A DNA stretch of 64,000 nt from Branchinecta lynchi. Its lineage: Eukaryota > Arthropoda > Branchiopoda > Anostraca > Branchinectidae. The position numbers and the translations under genes were made by a program. The notes under the pieces were generated by a model, which saw only the letters and a list, made by a program, of their open reading frames with translations, did not search any database and was not told where the DNA came from. Positions 10,043 to 20,162 of the stretch are shown here, in pieces. The stretch is taken from contig JAKZAP010000011.1 in assembly GCA_023053575.1 (NCBI GenBank), positions 5,642,001 to 5,706,000 on the forward strand, given 5' to 3'. Position 1 is the first letter of the stretch. Every line of letters starts with the position of its first letter.

Positions 10043-12703
10043 CTAAGCAGGGGACTTTTTTGTGAAAAAAGGAAAAAGGTTGTGATGAAGAAGAATGTTG
10101 TCAGCCTTTTTATGAAAGTTCTGAATTTTACCATTTAAAGTTTCCAAAGGATTCTTCACTTTAAAATTCGAAGTTAGGAAAGAGTTACTCGCAGAAATCG
10201 GGAAGCCAAGAAGGAATTTAGAGAATTTATAATAAGTAACTTTTAGCGCAGAAAGTTCAGAAGGACGGAAAGAAGAAAAGAAAGCAGACGGAAAAAGAAT
10301 GTGAGGAAGTGCAACAGCCGTATAAATAGAACCAAGAACATCTCTGCGATACATCCCTCGTAAACGAATAACAGCACCGAATGCTCTTCTTATTTTATCT
10401 TGCACATGTTGAATAAGGATAAGTTTCCAATCCCGGGTATTAGATGAGTAAGGGATTCCAAGATACATAACTTTCTCAACAGGGCTGAAAACAATCCCCC
10501 CACCACAATCCAGAGGGGAATTCTGCGTGGGCAAACTACTAATCACAAAATAATTACACTTTTCAGAACTAATTATTAGACCCTTCTGCCCCAATTTAGA
10601 CACTAGAATGTTAAAGTTTTCAATTAATTTTTCCTTTGACCGACTTAAAATAATAATATCATCAGCATATGCTAAAAATGTTACATCACGTGCAAAATGT
10701 ATTAAAGAAGTCTTAAGCGACCGAAGACAATCTGCCAAACATGCATTAAAAATATATGGTGATAAAATTCCACCTTGTCTAACGCCTTTTCCCACTGAAA
10801 TTAAATTAGACAGAATTTTTGGGGAACGAATTGCCACTTGAACGTTCAGTCCATTGTACCAGGACCTTAAAGCACGCACAACAGAATGGGGAATACCATT
10901 ATACACAAGGGATAGAAGAGCAGCCGCATGAGAAATATTGTCGAAAGCACCTTTTATATCAATCAGAAGCGTATAAAGTGGTTGTCCGCTCACTCGCGCA
11001 TCATTGATTAAAGTGGAAAAAGTAGCGTGCGCGTGATCGCAACCCATACCCCTTTTAAATCCAACCTGGTTTAACCCGACATCAAGGCCTTCAAACATAT
11101 TTTTAAAACACATTTCAAAAAGTTTACTAATAATACAACCCTTGGTTATTGGTCGATAAGAACCGCAAGATTTTAAATCCTTCTTTCCATTTTTTAGAAT
11201 AGGGGAAATCAAACCAGTTTTAAAAGATGAAGGAACACGACCTACCGATAAAATTAAATTAAAAAAAGCAAGAAGAGTTAAAAGGAACGTTGGGGATACA
11301 AACTTGAGATGGTTTGAAAAAAGCCCATCATGGTCAGGCGATAATTGGAACTTAAGTTTCTTTTGAGCCAAAAGTAAATCTTGATGTACAATTACGTGGT
11401 CAGAAGGAAAATCACTTAATACAGAGTCTAGCTCAGTTACGTCTGAAGGAAAATCGTTAGACGAAGACAGGGTGAACTTAAAATGTGTTTCCCAATCAGC
11501 AACAGACGGGAAAGAATCAGGTGGTGGTTCACTTGGATGCTTAGACCTACGTAGCGCTTTCCAAATTTTAAGCTTATCAAGATCAGCATCACGAGACGCC
11601 TCCTCCATAAGGCAGTTATTGTGTTGCCTAAGTTTGGCCTGAAAAATAGCCTTCTTCTCTTTCATCCACCGGAAGGAAAGTCCATCACGGGGTTTACCGA
11701 GTGCCTTCCATCTGACGTAAGCTAACTTAGCCTCATAATTACTCTCTACCAGCGAAGAATTAAGCGACCAAAAAGGTTTTTCAGTCCCAACAACAACAGT
11801 TTTGGATTGAAAAACCTTTTTTGCCGAAACCCTTAAACAATGAACTAGCTGAAAATATATACAATTTAACTCAAGCTCTATATTAGACGTAAGAGGAAAT
11901 TCTGTAGGGATTTGAATTTTTGCCGCAATAAGATCAACTTCTCTTTGATAATGAAGCTTCAACGACTCATCCCAAACCATTCGGGAAAACTTAGCTTTTG
12001 CTGTTTTATGATTCTTTGAAATCTGGGGTCCTGAAATACGTAGTGAAACAGAAAATGAAATAGGCATATGGTCGCTTATAGGAAAATCATCTACTACAAG
12101 CACGGTTGTTGGGAAATCGCGGTTACTTAGAACGTGGTCAAGATTACTCGTGCTTCCCGACCAATGAGTGTACGTGAAATCTTGGGATTTAGATAATAAT
12201 TTAAATCGTGGGAAACATGAATTAAAAATAGTACTACGTTCGTCATGATCCAATGGATTACAGTTTAGATCACCCAAGATAAAAATATTTTTAAGTGAAT
12301 TAAGGCGAGAAATGAGTCGATCAAGTCTGAAACAGCATGCATTAAAATCTTCAAGCGATATATCATCATTATAATTTGTCGGGAAATAACAGTTGATTAA
12401 AACACAATCGTGGAAACTTACAGCAATGAAACAACAATCAGAAAATAAAACTGACGCACTCAGATGTTTAGGGATAAAAGTTGAAATACCACCCGATGGA
12501 CGACCACCGGTTGGTCTAGCCGGGACCGAAAGAACGTCATGAGAATTACTTATAGAATTTAACAGTGGGAGTGAATGATCAAGCAGGTGGTGTTCCTGCA
12601 AACAAAGTACGGACTGATTATCACAAAGAAACTGGCTAAGGATGGGGAGTTTTCCGGAAACTCCATTCGAATTAAAAGAAACGACATTTAAATAAGTAGC
12701 CAT
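10043..12703 (-). CDS. LINE ORF2: endonuclease-reverse transcriptase
   Basis: 886-aa frame starting ATG at 12701-12703. Residues about 5-235 form an exonuclease-endonuclease-phosphatase (APE-like) domain that nicks target DNA. Visible parts are the N-terminal NVVSFNSNGVSGK, LCLQEHHL, the GDLNCN catalytic strand, and the terminal SDHMPI motif. The RT domain follows at about 490-760, with SYRPIT, LLIDIKGAFDNISH (first catalytic Asp), VRQGGILSPYIFN and FLAYADDIIIL (YADD). About 125 residues of thumb/C-terminal sequence end the protein. No RNase H domain or terminal CCHC is apparent. The stop codon of ORF1 lies 4 nt upstream (TAG-TATT-ATG), so translation probably depends on termination-reinitiation. 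The element copies its RNA by target-primed reverse transcription. Clade assignment (I/Jockey/CR1-like) is uncertain. Confidence 0.9.
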   Translation of the reverse strand: MATYLNVVSFNSNGVSGKLPILSQFLCDNQSVLCLQEHHLLDHSLPLLNSISNSHDVLSVPARPTGGRPSGGISTFIPKHLSASVLFSDCCFIAVSFHDCVLINCYFPTNYNDDISLEDFNACCFRLDRLISRLNSLKNIFILGDLNCNPLDHDERSTIFNSCFPRFKLLSKSQDFTYTHWSGSTSNLDHVLSNRDFPTTVLVVDDFPISDHMPISFSVSLRISGPQISKNHKTAKAKFSRMVWDESLKLHYQREVDLIAAKIQIPTEFPLTSNIELELNCIYFQLVHCLRVSAKKVFQSKTVVVGTEKPFWSLNSSLVESNYEAKLAYVRWKALGKPRDGLSFRWMKEKKAIFQAKLRQHNNCLMEEASRDADLDKLKIWKALRRSKHPSEPPPDSFPSVADWETHFKFTLSSSNDFPSDVTELDSVLSDFPSDHVIVHQDLLLAQKKLKFQLSPDHDGLFSNHLKFVSPTFLLTLLAFFNLILSVGRVPSSFKTGLISPILKNGKKDLKSCGSYRPITKGCIISKLFEMCFKNMFEGLDVGLNQVGFKRGMGCDHAHATFSTLINDARVSGQPLYTLLIDIKGAFDNISHAAALLSLVYNGIPHSVVRALRSWYNGLNVQVAIRSPKILSNLISVGKGVRQGGILSPYIFNACLADCLRSLKTSLIHFARDVTFLAYADDIIILSRSKEKLIENFNILVSKLGQKGLIISSEKCNYFVISSLPTQNSPLDCGGGIVFSPVEKVMYLGIPYSSNTRDWKLILIQHVQDKIRRAFGAVIRLRGMYRRDVLGSIYTAVALPHILFPSAFFSSFRPSELSALKVTYYKFSKFLLGFPISASNSFLTSNFKVKNPLETLNGKIQNFHKKADNILLHHNLFPFFTKKSPA

Positions 12704-12707
12704 AATA

Positions 12708-14474
12708 CTATTTCAAGTTTTTACGCACAACTGGGCAAGAAAAACTGAATGAAGGGTGGCTGCTCGACTGGCAATGGGCACAGGCAACCGGGTTAGAACA
12801 AGGGCTCTCCCTGGAGCTTGAGTGAGGCCCGGCACAACGAGCACAGACCGGAACGGGTGCCATGCATTGTTTTTCCACATGATCAAAACCCTGACATTTA
12901 AAGCAGCGCCTTGGGAGCTTTCTGTCCTTATTCACACGAAACAGTTCATACCCAATCTTTAAACCATGAACAATATAAAACTTCAGGAATGCTTCAGACT
13001 TGAAACAAGCTTTGATAGTTGGAGACTTTCCGAAACGAGCGAAGCTAACCACTCCTTCAAAATCACAAGCAAGGTTTTCAATTTCTAGGGACGGATCAAC
13101 GCCTCGAATGATACCATACCAGACATTTTTCTTGCTCGAAACGTTACAATCAGGAAAGCTGCTCTTAAGGCTGGCAGAAAAACTTTCGGCACTAGCAGAA
13201 TTCACGCTCACTACAATTGCATCTTTGTTTGCACTCACTTTTTGAATTCCCTTGGAAGCCAGCTTATCAAACTCCTTTTTCCGAGAGATTGGGTTGTTGA
13301 GGGAGCTTGGAAAGTTCGAGATCGTAAAGACCTCTGCAGTGTCAGCTGGAGGGGGGAGGGGGGGCCACTCGGAGACAGATGTAGGTGTCGCATGCGTCGT
13401 CATGTTTGATGCTGGTATCCCTCCTTTTGCAAGAGCCGTCTCAATTCTTTGCAATGATGACAAGGAAATTTCCATTTTACGATTGCAGTCACTCATTAAA
13501 CGGTCTAAACGAACCGAAACGTCGGATTTCAGAATAGGAATCTCTCTAGGAGACCGAGGAACTATGATCGGCCAAACGAAAGATTTAGCATCAAGTTCAC
13601 AGATCATTTTAACTATATCAACTGCAGTGTTGTTCTGTGCGAGATTGCCCCTTCTTTCCAAAATTTTTCCCGAACTGCCCAAAAATGTCCATAAGAGAAG
13701 TTTGGTGCTTTTAAGCGAGTCAAATGGGTACGACTTTGCCATTACATCTGAAATTTCATCACTCAAAATACCGGATGCAAATGCCTCACGAGCAAAGAAT
13801 AGGGACGAATTCACCACCACGTGCGAAATTTCGGTTTCGCGAATATTAGTCTTTGTAAAGTCTGAAAGATCGCATGAAGATTGAGCCACTAGCCCCTCGC
13901 TAATCCCAGGTTGAGACGCGACTCCGGCAGCATGGCAACGACACTGGACCGATGTGGGCATTTCATGCTGAAATGAATCGCTGATGGCATGTGAATTACT
14001 CTGATCAACGCAATTAGGGACAAGAGGGGATGTAAGCTCCACTGAAGTTGAGGTGCTTCGGCTACAATTAGGGAGACGGGAAACAGGATCCGGAGTGTCA
14101 GAGAGAAGGTTAGACTTAAGTAAACTGATCTCTTGACGGAGTTGACTTATAGTTATGTCCTTCGACGCACAATCTTCGGCAGAAGACTCTAGTTTATCCT
14201 TCAGGGCGCTTATGGTCAAAAGTTTTTTGTCACACTCAGTACAGGCTAGGCGAGAATTCTCTTCTAAATTCTGCCGTTGGGTGGCTGAAGCAGCTACTGA
14301 ACATTTCACGCAGCTCCAGTTGGGGGATTGGACACGTTCGGCAAGTGATAACCCAACACAACTTGGGTGGAACCAAGTGGGACATACAGAACACTGGAAC
14401 GTCCCACTAGTGCAATTCCTGTAGCACTCCCCACAGGGATATTTGGCTGCTGCCATAATTGGAGAACAAAGCAC
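12708..14474 (-). CDS. LINE ORF1: PHD-finger, coiled-coil, RRM-like, CCHC RNA-binding protein
   Basis: 588-aa frame. It opens with a Cys-rich PHD-type finger at about 12-60 (C..C, C..C..WFHPSC then W.C..C). A heptad-like coiled coil (about 75-120) comes next, then a long polar linker. After a WPPLPPP segment there is an RRM-like fold (about 390-520), followed by tandem zinc knuckles near the C-terminus (CFKCQGFDHVEKQC, C..C.GPH, C.HC...H). RRM plus CCHC is the usual ORF1 layout of I/Jockey-superfamily LINEs, and PHD fingers are known in some LINE ORF1 proteins. It should coat the element RNA in the ribonucleoprotein particle. The first in-frame start at 14474 is followed by another Met at residue 7 (MAAAKYPCGECY), which is an equally good start. 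Confidence 0.85.
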   Translation of the reverse strand: MLCSPIMAAAKYPCGECYRNCTSGTFQCSVCPTWFHPSCVGLSLAERVQSPNWSCVKCSVAASATQRQNLEENSRLACTECDKKLLTISALKDKLESSAEDCASKDITISQLRQEISLLKSNLLSDTPDPVSRLPNCSRSTSTSVELTSPLVPNCVDQSNSHAISDSFQHEMPTSVQCRCHAAGVASQPGISEGLVAQSSCDLSDFTKTNIRETEISHVVVNSSLFFAREAFASGILSDEISDVMAKSYPFDSLKSTKLLLWTFLGSSGKILERRGNLAQNNTAVDIVKMICELDAKSFVWPIIVPRSPREIPILKSDVSVRLDRLMSDCNRKMEISLSSLQRIETALAKGGIPASNMTTHATPTSVSEWPPLPPPADTAEVFTISNFPSSLNNPISRKKEFDKLASKGIQKVSANKDAIVVSVNSASAESFSASLKSSFPDCNVSSKKNVWYGIIRGVDPSLEIENLACDFEGVVSFARFGKSPTIKACFKSEAFLKFYIVHGLKIGYELFRVNKDRKLPRRCFKCQGFDHVEKQCMAPVPVCARCAGPHSSSRESPCSNPVACAHCQSSSHPSFSFSCPVVRKNLK

Positions 14475-14555
14475 GGTGCTGGGCGCTAGGGCTATGGGTT
14501 GAGGGCTACCTCAAACCGCATCCCCCCGTCACGATCTGTGTAAATATTCTTACTA

Positions 14556-14567
14556 GAGAAAACTCTA
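14556..14567. repeat. candidate target-site duplication, LINE 5' side
   Basis: GAGAAAACTCTA, 11 of 12 bases identical with 9821-9832. Confidence 0.5.
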
Positions 14568-14812
14568 CCTGGAGCGGAGGCTCTAAATTTATATCCAAAT
14601 CCAGACAAAACAATAGTTCATGCGCACTAAGTCAGATCAGGTACAAGTAGCTCTCGCGCAGCACCTCTCCGCTCACAGGACAAATCGAGACTGAAGTAAG
14701 TCCAAAACACACCAGTGTTCCTATTGTCAACCAATCACGGTGATCTTTGGGAGCAGATGTGATTTTGCATCGGCAAGAGAATTAGTCGTCAAGAGTATAC
14801 CGCTGTTACCCT

Positions 14813-15323
14813 TTAAAGCGAGGGGTCGACGACTCTCCCGGAATGGTGTACACGTCCCGAAGGAATAATCCAGAATGGTCAGGAATAATCCGGAATAGTC
14901 AGGAATAATCCGGAATGGTCAAGAATAATCCGGGAAGGATTATATTAGATTAGATTAAATTTTATTAGGTGGCAGTCTTCTCTATTCTACATAACGTGGT
15001 AACACTATTTTTATATTATTCTACATGCCATTCATACACGGTTCATACATATACAACAAACATTCTGCTTACAAAAAACACTCACGCATCATTACTATCC
15101 TTTTGCAAGGAAGAATCTCTTCACTGTAGCCATGAAGGATGCCAGATGACTCGAATTTCTGATTTCAACTGGAATTATATCCCATACAAAGGGTTAGGAA
15201 TAATCCTGAATAGTTAGCAATAATCCGGAGTGGTTAGGAATAATCCGGAATGGTCAGGATTATTAGGGTATTCCGGAATGGTGTACATAAAAAAATTAGA
15301 GTCGTCGACCCCTCGCTTTAAAG
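14813..15323. mobile_element. MITE with CTTTAAAGCGAGGGGTCGAC termini, interrupted by a LINE end
   Basis: Terminal inverted repeats CTTTAAAGCGAGGGGTCGAC (continuing GACTCT, 14813-14838) and AGTCGTCGACCCCTCGCTTT (to about 15323). Inside both ends are runs of a (AGGAATAATCCGGAATGGTC)n unit, about 17-20 bp, in at least six copies. The centre (about 14940-15200) is a LINE 3' fragment. Confidence 0.75.
14940..15200 (-). pseudogene. LINE ORF2 C-terminal fragment
   Basis: The minus strand gives the typical final residues of CR1-like ORF2 proteins: WDIIPVEIRNSSHLASFMATVKRFFLAK. An ATTAG-repeat tail lies at 14940-14957. One frame interruption. Inserted in the middle of the MITE at 14813-15323. Confidence 0.6.
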
Positions 15324-15325
15324 TT

Positions 15326-15984
15326 AGCCTGTTGGCCTTAAAACAGGCCGAAAGGGTTCCAAAGAGTCGGAGCCCAAGAGCCAGAAGTTTTTTGGGCGAT
15401 TAGGGAGTTAACAGACCTTTTGGTAATTTAGCGAAACACAAACGTTACTTTTTTTCTTCTTTAGCGTACTTTTACTTTTGAAAATAGACAAGCAGACTTA
15501 CCAATGACATAGACTAATTCATTTACCACTTCGGCCCTGACCGGCTTCCGATGCTGAGGTCGTAGGTAGCTTCCTAGTTTTACTAGGTAGAAGTTTGCTG
15601 GCTACACATGATATACACATGATATTTTGCAATTATTAAATACACATGGTGTAGCCTACTCAGAAAGGACCTTGGGCGCATACACACGGCTAAATACCCC
15701 TTTAGGCTAAGCTGACTGAGATAGCCGTGAGAGGCCAAGTCGCCTGCGATATTTCGGGCCTTCTTGGCAAGGTCCTCGTCAGGCCGTTGCTGGAACAAAT
15801 GAGCCTGGTTTCTAAAACAGAATGTCACTGACAAACAACGTAGCTGATTGTTCCGCTCGAATTAGTTGATATATGTTAATGATGATTTTCATGAAGATTT
15901 TAATGATATAAACTCTCGAAGGAGTTGAAATATTTTTTAAAAACGCGTTGTGAGGATCCTTGGGGTGAAGTACGGGGCAGGTTC
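15326..15984. other. gene-free interval with a family C core fragment
   Basis: At 15735-15795 lies GCGATATTTCGGGCCTTCTT then GGCAAGGTCCTCGTCAGGCC, the family C core. Otherwise nothing is recognised. Confidence 0.5.
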
Positions 15985-17618
15985 ATAGATGGGCTTCGTA
16001 GACTTGAAACTGAACATTTGGGACACTCGTTCTTGACACTTGTCAAGTTTCATGCACGTCCGATCACCCGTTCCTAAATTAGGAATGCCACGTGATTCCG
16101 GATTCCCCATCCCTCTACTACCCCCGCAATGGTCGGATCCGGGAAGGGACTATTTTCAAGTCAATATGTTAGAGTCCCTAATTGGCCTGTCAAGTTTCAT
16201 GGTCCTAGCACAACTGGAAGCACCCTAGCTCGAGATCACCGGAATTCCGGGAAACCCCCTCCACTTCCTCCACCGTGACACGATCCGGTCCTGTTATGTC
16301 AGGAACGCATAGGGTTTACGCTTGCTCTTCCAACAAAGTCCAGTTCCGATGCCTCGACTTCAAGCGATTCACGAGATTTCCGGTGCCCCCTCCAGCCCTC
16401 CCTCCCAGTGATCAGATCCGGTCCAGACTCGAAACTGAACATCCAAGACACTTGTTCTTAATACTTACCAAGTTTCATGCACGTCCGATCACCCATTCCA
16501 AAGTTGTGAATGTCACTAGATTCCGGATTCCCCACCCATCTACTCCCCCCACGATGATCGGATCGGGGAAGGGACTATTTTGCAGTCAATATGGTAGAAT
16601 TGCTAAAATGCCCGCCAAGTTTCATGGACCTAGCACATCTGGAAGTACCCTAACTCGAGATCACCGGAATTCCGGTAAACCCCCTCCAGCTCTCCCCATC
16701 GTGACTCTCCCCACCGTGACACGATACAGTCCTGTTTTGTCAATAATGTATCTAGGGTTTAAGCTTGTTCTTCCCACCAAGTTCCATCCAGATCCCTCGA
16801 ATCTGAGCCTTTCAGAAGATTTCCGGTGCCCCCTTCCAGCCCCCCCCCAAGTATATCGAATCCGGTCCGGATTTGATAAAGAACATCTGAGGTACTTGTT
16901 CTTGACACTTGTCAAGTTTCATGCACGTCCGATTACCCCTTCCAAAGCTATGCATGTTACTAATTTACGGATTCCCCATCCCTCCACTCCCCCTACGATT
17001 GTCGGATCGGGGAAACGACTATTCTCAAGGCACTCTGTTCGGGTCCCTGATATGCCTACCAAATTTCATCGTTCTAGTACCAAACTCGCGGGATAACCGA
17101 ATTCCGCCCCCCCCCCCAACTCCCACCACAGTGCCCGAGTCCAGTCCGGTTATGTCAATGGTGTATCTAGGACTTGTGCTTGTTCTTCCCACCAAGTTTC
17201 GTCCCGATCCCTCCACTCTAAGCGTTTCCCAAGATTTCCGGTTTCCCCCCTCCAGCTCCCGCGAAAGTCACCGGATCCGGTCCGGATTTTAAGTAGGTCG
17301 TCTGAGGTAAGAGACCTCTCCAAATAACAAGTTTCATTGCTATCCTTTCTCCCGTTCAAAAGTTATAAATTCTTCAAGATTCCGGATTCACCCTCCCTCC
17401 ACTCCCCCAACGATGGTCGGATCGGGGAAATGACTATTTCCAACTTAATCATTGGGGTCCCTGATATGCCTGCCAATTTTCATCGTCCTAGCTTATGTAG
17501 AAGTGCCCGAACTAGCAAACCCCACACTGACAGACCAACCGACCGACCGACAGACAGACCGACAACGGGCAGAAATTGCGATCGCTATATGCACTTGGCC
17601 GAAGGGCAAGTGCCATAA
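15985..17618 (-). repeat. dispersed repeat family A, long copy (inverted)
   Basis: Reverse-oriented family A copy of about 1.6 kb made of two to three internal units (phrases TGCACGTCCGATCACCCATT, GGATTCCCCATCCCTCCACT, AAGTTTCATGGTCCTAGCAC recur), ending with a GACC tract (17537-17560) and GGGCAAGTGCCATAAAA. It faces the copy at 17785 head to head across a 166-bp spacer. Confidence 0.8.
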
Positions 17619-17784
17619 AAATTACACGTTACTTCTTGGTGTACGTTTTAAAATTCCTCTGCCTCCCTTGTTTGGGAATAATCTTTCTCTCAACGATTCA
17701 TATCTTTTAAATTTCGTTCTTGTTTTTATTGCCCTTGTGCAATTATGGACTTGTTTCAAACTTCAAACTTAATTTTGCATTTTT

Positions 17785-19232
17785 ATGGCACTTGCCTTCT
17801 GGCCAAGTGCCATATACCGATCACACTTCCGTCTGTCGGTCGGTCGGTTAGTCCGGTGTTAGCGAGTTAGCGTACTTCCAGATATGCTAGGACGATGAAA
17901 CTTGGCAGGCATATCAGGGACCCGACCAAACTAACTTGGAAATAGTCATTTGCCCCATCCGACCATCGTTAGCGAGTTAGCGTACTTCCAGATATGCTAG
18001 GACGATGAAACTTGGCAGGCATATCAGGGACCCGACCAAACTAACTTGGAAATAGTCATTTGCCCCATCCGACCATCGTGGGGGGAGGGGGAGGTGGCGG
18101 AGTCCGGAAAATAGGGACATGCATAACTTTCGAATGGGTGATCGGATCTGAATGAAACTTGATATCTGGAAAAATCTTGTGTCTCAGATGTCTCATTTCA
18201 AGTCCGGACTGGATCCGACGAATCGGGGGGGGGGGAGTCGGAGGGGAGAACCGGAAATCGTGTGAAACTCTCAGAGTGGAGCAATCGGGATGAAACTTGG
18301 TACGAAGAACAAGCACACGCTCTAGATACATCGCTGACAGGACTGGACCGGATTCGGACACTGTGGAGGGAGTTGGAGGGAGGTTCCGGAATTCTGGCGA
18401 TCCGTAGTTAATGTACTTCCAGGTGGGCTAGGATGATAAAACTTGGTAGGCATCTCAGGGACCCGACCAGATTAACTTGGAAGCAGTCACTTGCATGATC
18501 TGACTATCATGGGGGGAAGGGGAGACGGCGGAATCCGGAAATTAGTAGCATGCATAACTTTCGAATGGGTTATCGGATCTTAATGAAACTTCATATCTTG
18601 AACTACCTCCTGTCTTAGCATGTCCCATTTCAAGTCCAGACCGGATCCGATGAACTGGGGGGGGGCGGAGGGGAGAACCGGACATCTTGTGACATGCATA
18701 GAGTGGAGCATAAGGATGAAACTTGGCGGGAAGTACAGGCACAAGTCCTAGGTGCATCAGTGACAGAATCGGACCGGATTCGGATACCGAAGGGGGGGAG
18801 CTGTAGGGAATGTGCAGAATTCCGGTGGTCGTGAGTTAAGGTACTTCCAGATGTGGTAGGACGATAAAACTAAGCTGGAGCATTAGAAACTTGACATCAT
18901 TGGGTTAGACATCATCACTCTCCGATCCGACCATCCCTTAAAGAACTCATCTTAACCGCAAAGTACAAAAATACTTTTAAGCAAAATTTACTTTTTCACG
19001 ATCGCCATGAGCACATGATCCTTTTTTCCTCAAGAAATTAATTTTTAGCACCCTTAAAGCGCGCATCTCAAACGAAAAGTAAAAAAAAATAAAAAATTCG
19101 ACCATCACGTCCGTCCTCTGACCCAGCCTAGCAAGTTTGGCGCATCTTAACGGGAAAAGGAAAAAAAGCTTTTTACCATCACTTCCATCTGACCCAGTCT
19201 TGCAAGTGCCATATGAGCTTCCAGCTCTTGTT
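17785..19232 (+). repeat. dispersed repeat family A, full copy
   Basis: From TGGCACTTGCCTTCTGGCCA (hairpin start) to AAGTGCCATATGAGCTTCCA then GCTCTTGTTA. Contains an exact 110-bp tandem duplication near its start (17859-17968 and 17969-18078). Confidence 0.8.
17859..18078 (+). repeat. exact 110-bp tandem duplication
   Basis: Two copies of the unit TTAGCGAGTTAGCGTACTTC ... CATCCGACCATCG, identical by eye over 110 bp, while other family A copies carry one. Confidence 0.85.
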
Positions 19233-19460
19233 ATTTTTGTTTTTCTTTAATCATTGACTGTACAAACGTAATTCAACCATCTACAAACGTAAGAATAAAA
19301 ATATCACTTTCTTGTTAATAGGCTTCCGTGTGAAATATTTTCGAACAGTGAAGATTGATTGATTAATTGAATTAATAGTCAGAATTTGTTGCGTTTCATT
19401 TTTCATTTTAAGTACTGGATTTTTTTTTATTCATTCGTTACGTTATATCTAGCGCCTTAC

Positions 19461-20162
19461 CTTCTCGTATTCCGCTTTTCCGATTCCTACAACTCCTCCA
19501 GCATAGCTACTCCAGTGGATTTTGTAATCATTCCGGGATAGCAACTCTGCAAAATGTTCCACATGATTTTTTTGACACTTGTAAGTCAAATTTAGATTTT
19601 CTGGTAACATGTCGATATCATGCAGCGCAAAACATGTAAAATTTGTCATTTTCAATGCCTCCAGGTACCCCACATTGAAGAGGGAACCTCGGTTGAAGGG
19701 TAGATTATCCACTTGCTCCACGACAATTATTGCATAGTCTCGGGCTTGATTTTGAAGAAAGTTATGCATGTGTCTTAGAAATATGTAGAGATGTTCTGTC
19801 CGTTCTCGAAAAGGAACTAGTACAGCTAACTTTGCATCGATGCGACAAGTTGGGCTCTTCCACATTCCGTTTTCGACATCGTGAAATTCGAGGAGCAAAT
19901 CTTCGTACGTCGTCGCCGTAGCATTGGGGGTCACTAACTCCTTCTCATATTTTGCTGCACACTTTTTGTTGGGAGCATCTTGGTCTTTCTCGTCGTTTAG
20001 ATACTCTTGTTCGCTTGTTTCATTTAAAAAGCTCAATTCGGAGTTGGTCAACTCGAACAGGTTTTCTACTGTCTTGCTGGTGAAGTTGAAGGTGACGAGA
20101 ATGAATGTTGACGACACTAAGATAACAAGAAAAGCAATACGCAATGTCTCTACTTTTTTCAT
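19461..20162 (-). CDS. beta-1,4-galactosyltransferase, exon 1 (N-terminal)
   Basis: First coding exon, 234 residues from ATG at 20160-20162 (AAAAACATGAAAAAAG) to the donor AAG|GTAAGG at 19461/19460, phase 0. The open frame extends 33 codons upstream without an ATG. Residues 7-25 are a hydrophobic signal anchor preceded by basic residues, so this is a type II Golgi membrane protein; a polar stem with N-X-S/T sites follows. The catalytic half contains LAVLVPFRER (about 113), FNRGSLFNVG (156-165), HDIDMLPEN (Mn2+-binding DXD as DID, 182-184) and SYAGG (219-223). The Tyr before AGG aligns with bovine Tyr289, the residue that favours UDP-Gal over UDP-GalNAc, so galactosyl transfer is the likelier activity. 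Some traits ('ALHD') recall beta4GalT7, so the subfamily is open. It continues at 8585. Confidence 0.9.

Larger units (their letters stand above)
9833..14555 (-). mobile_element. apparently complete two-ORF LINE (non-LTR retrotransposon)
   Basis: Minus-strand element with ORF1 (14474-12708) and ORF2 (12703-10043), a short 3' UTR and a (TAA)n-type 3' tail at 9833-9853, as is usual for I-superfamily elements. Both ORFs are uninterrupted. A 12-bp stretch GAGAATACTCTA at 9821-9832 recurs with one mismatch (GAGAAAACTCTA) at 14556-14567, a plausible target-site duplication. That would make the element 4723 bp with an 81-bp 5' UTR. It sits in the galactosyltransferase intron in the same orientation as the gene. 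Open ORFs and near-identical flanks suggest a young insertion. Confidence 0.8.

Noticed and set aside
13252..13884. Plus-strand open frame of 210 codons
   Set aside because: Lies antisense to LINE ORF1, which has clear zinc-finger and RRM-like domains; the antisense frame has no domain.
16275..17096. 273-codon frame as a host protein
   Set aside because: Built from family A repeat units with no start context, splice structure or domain; noted only as a finding to test.
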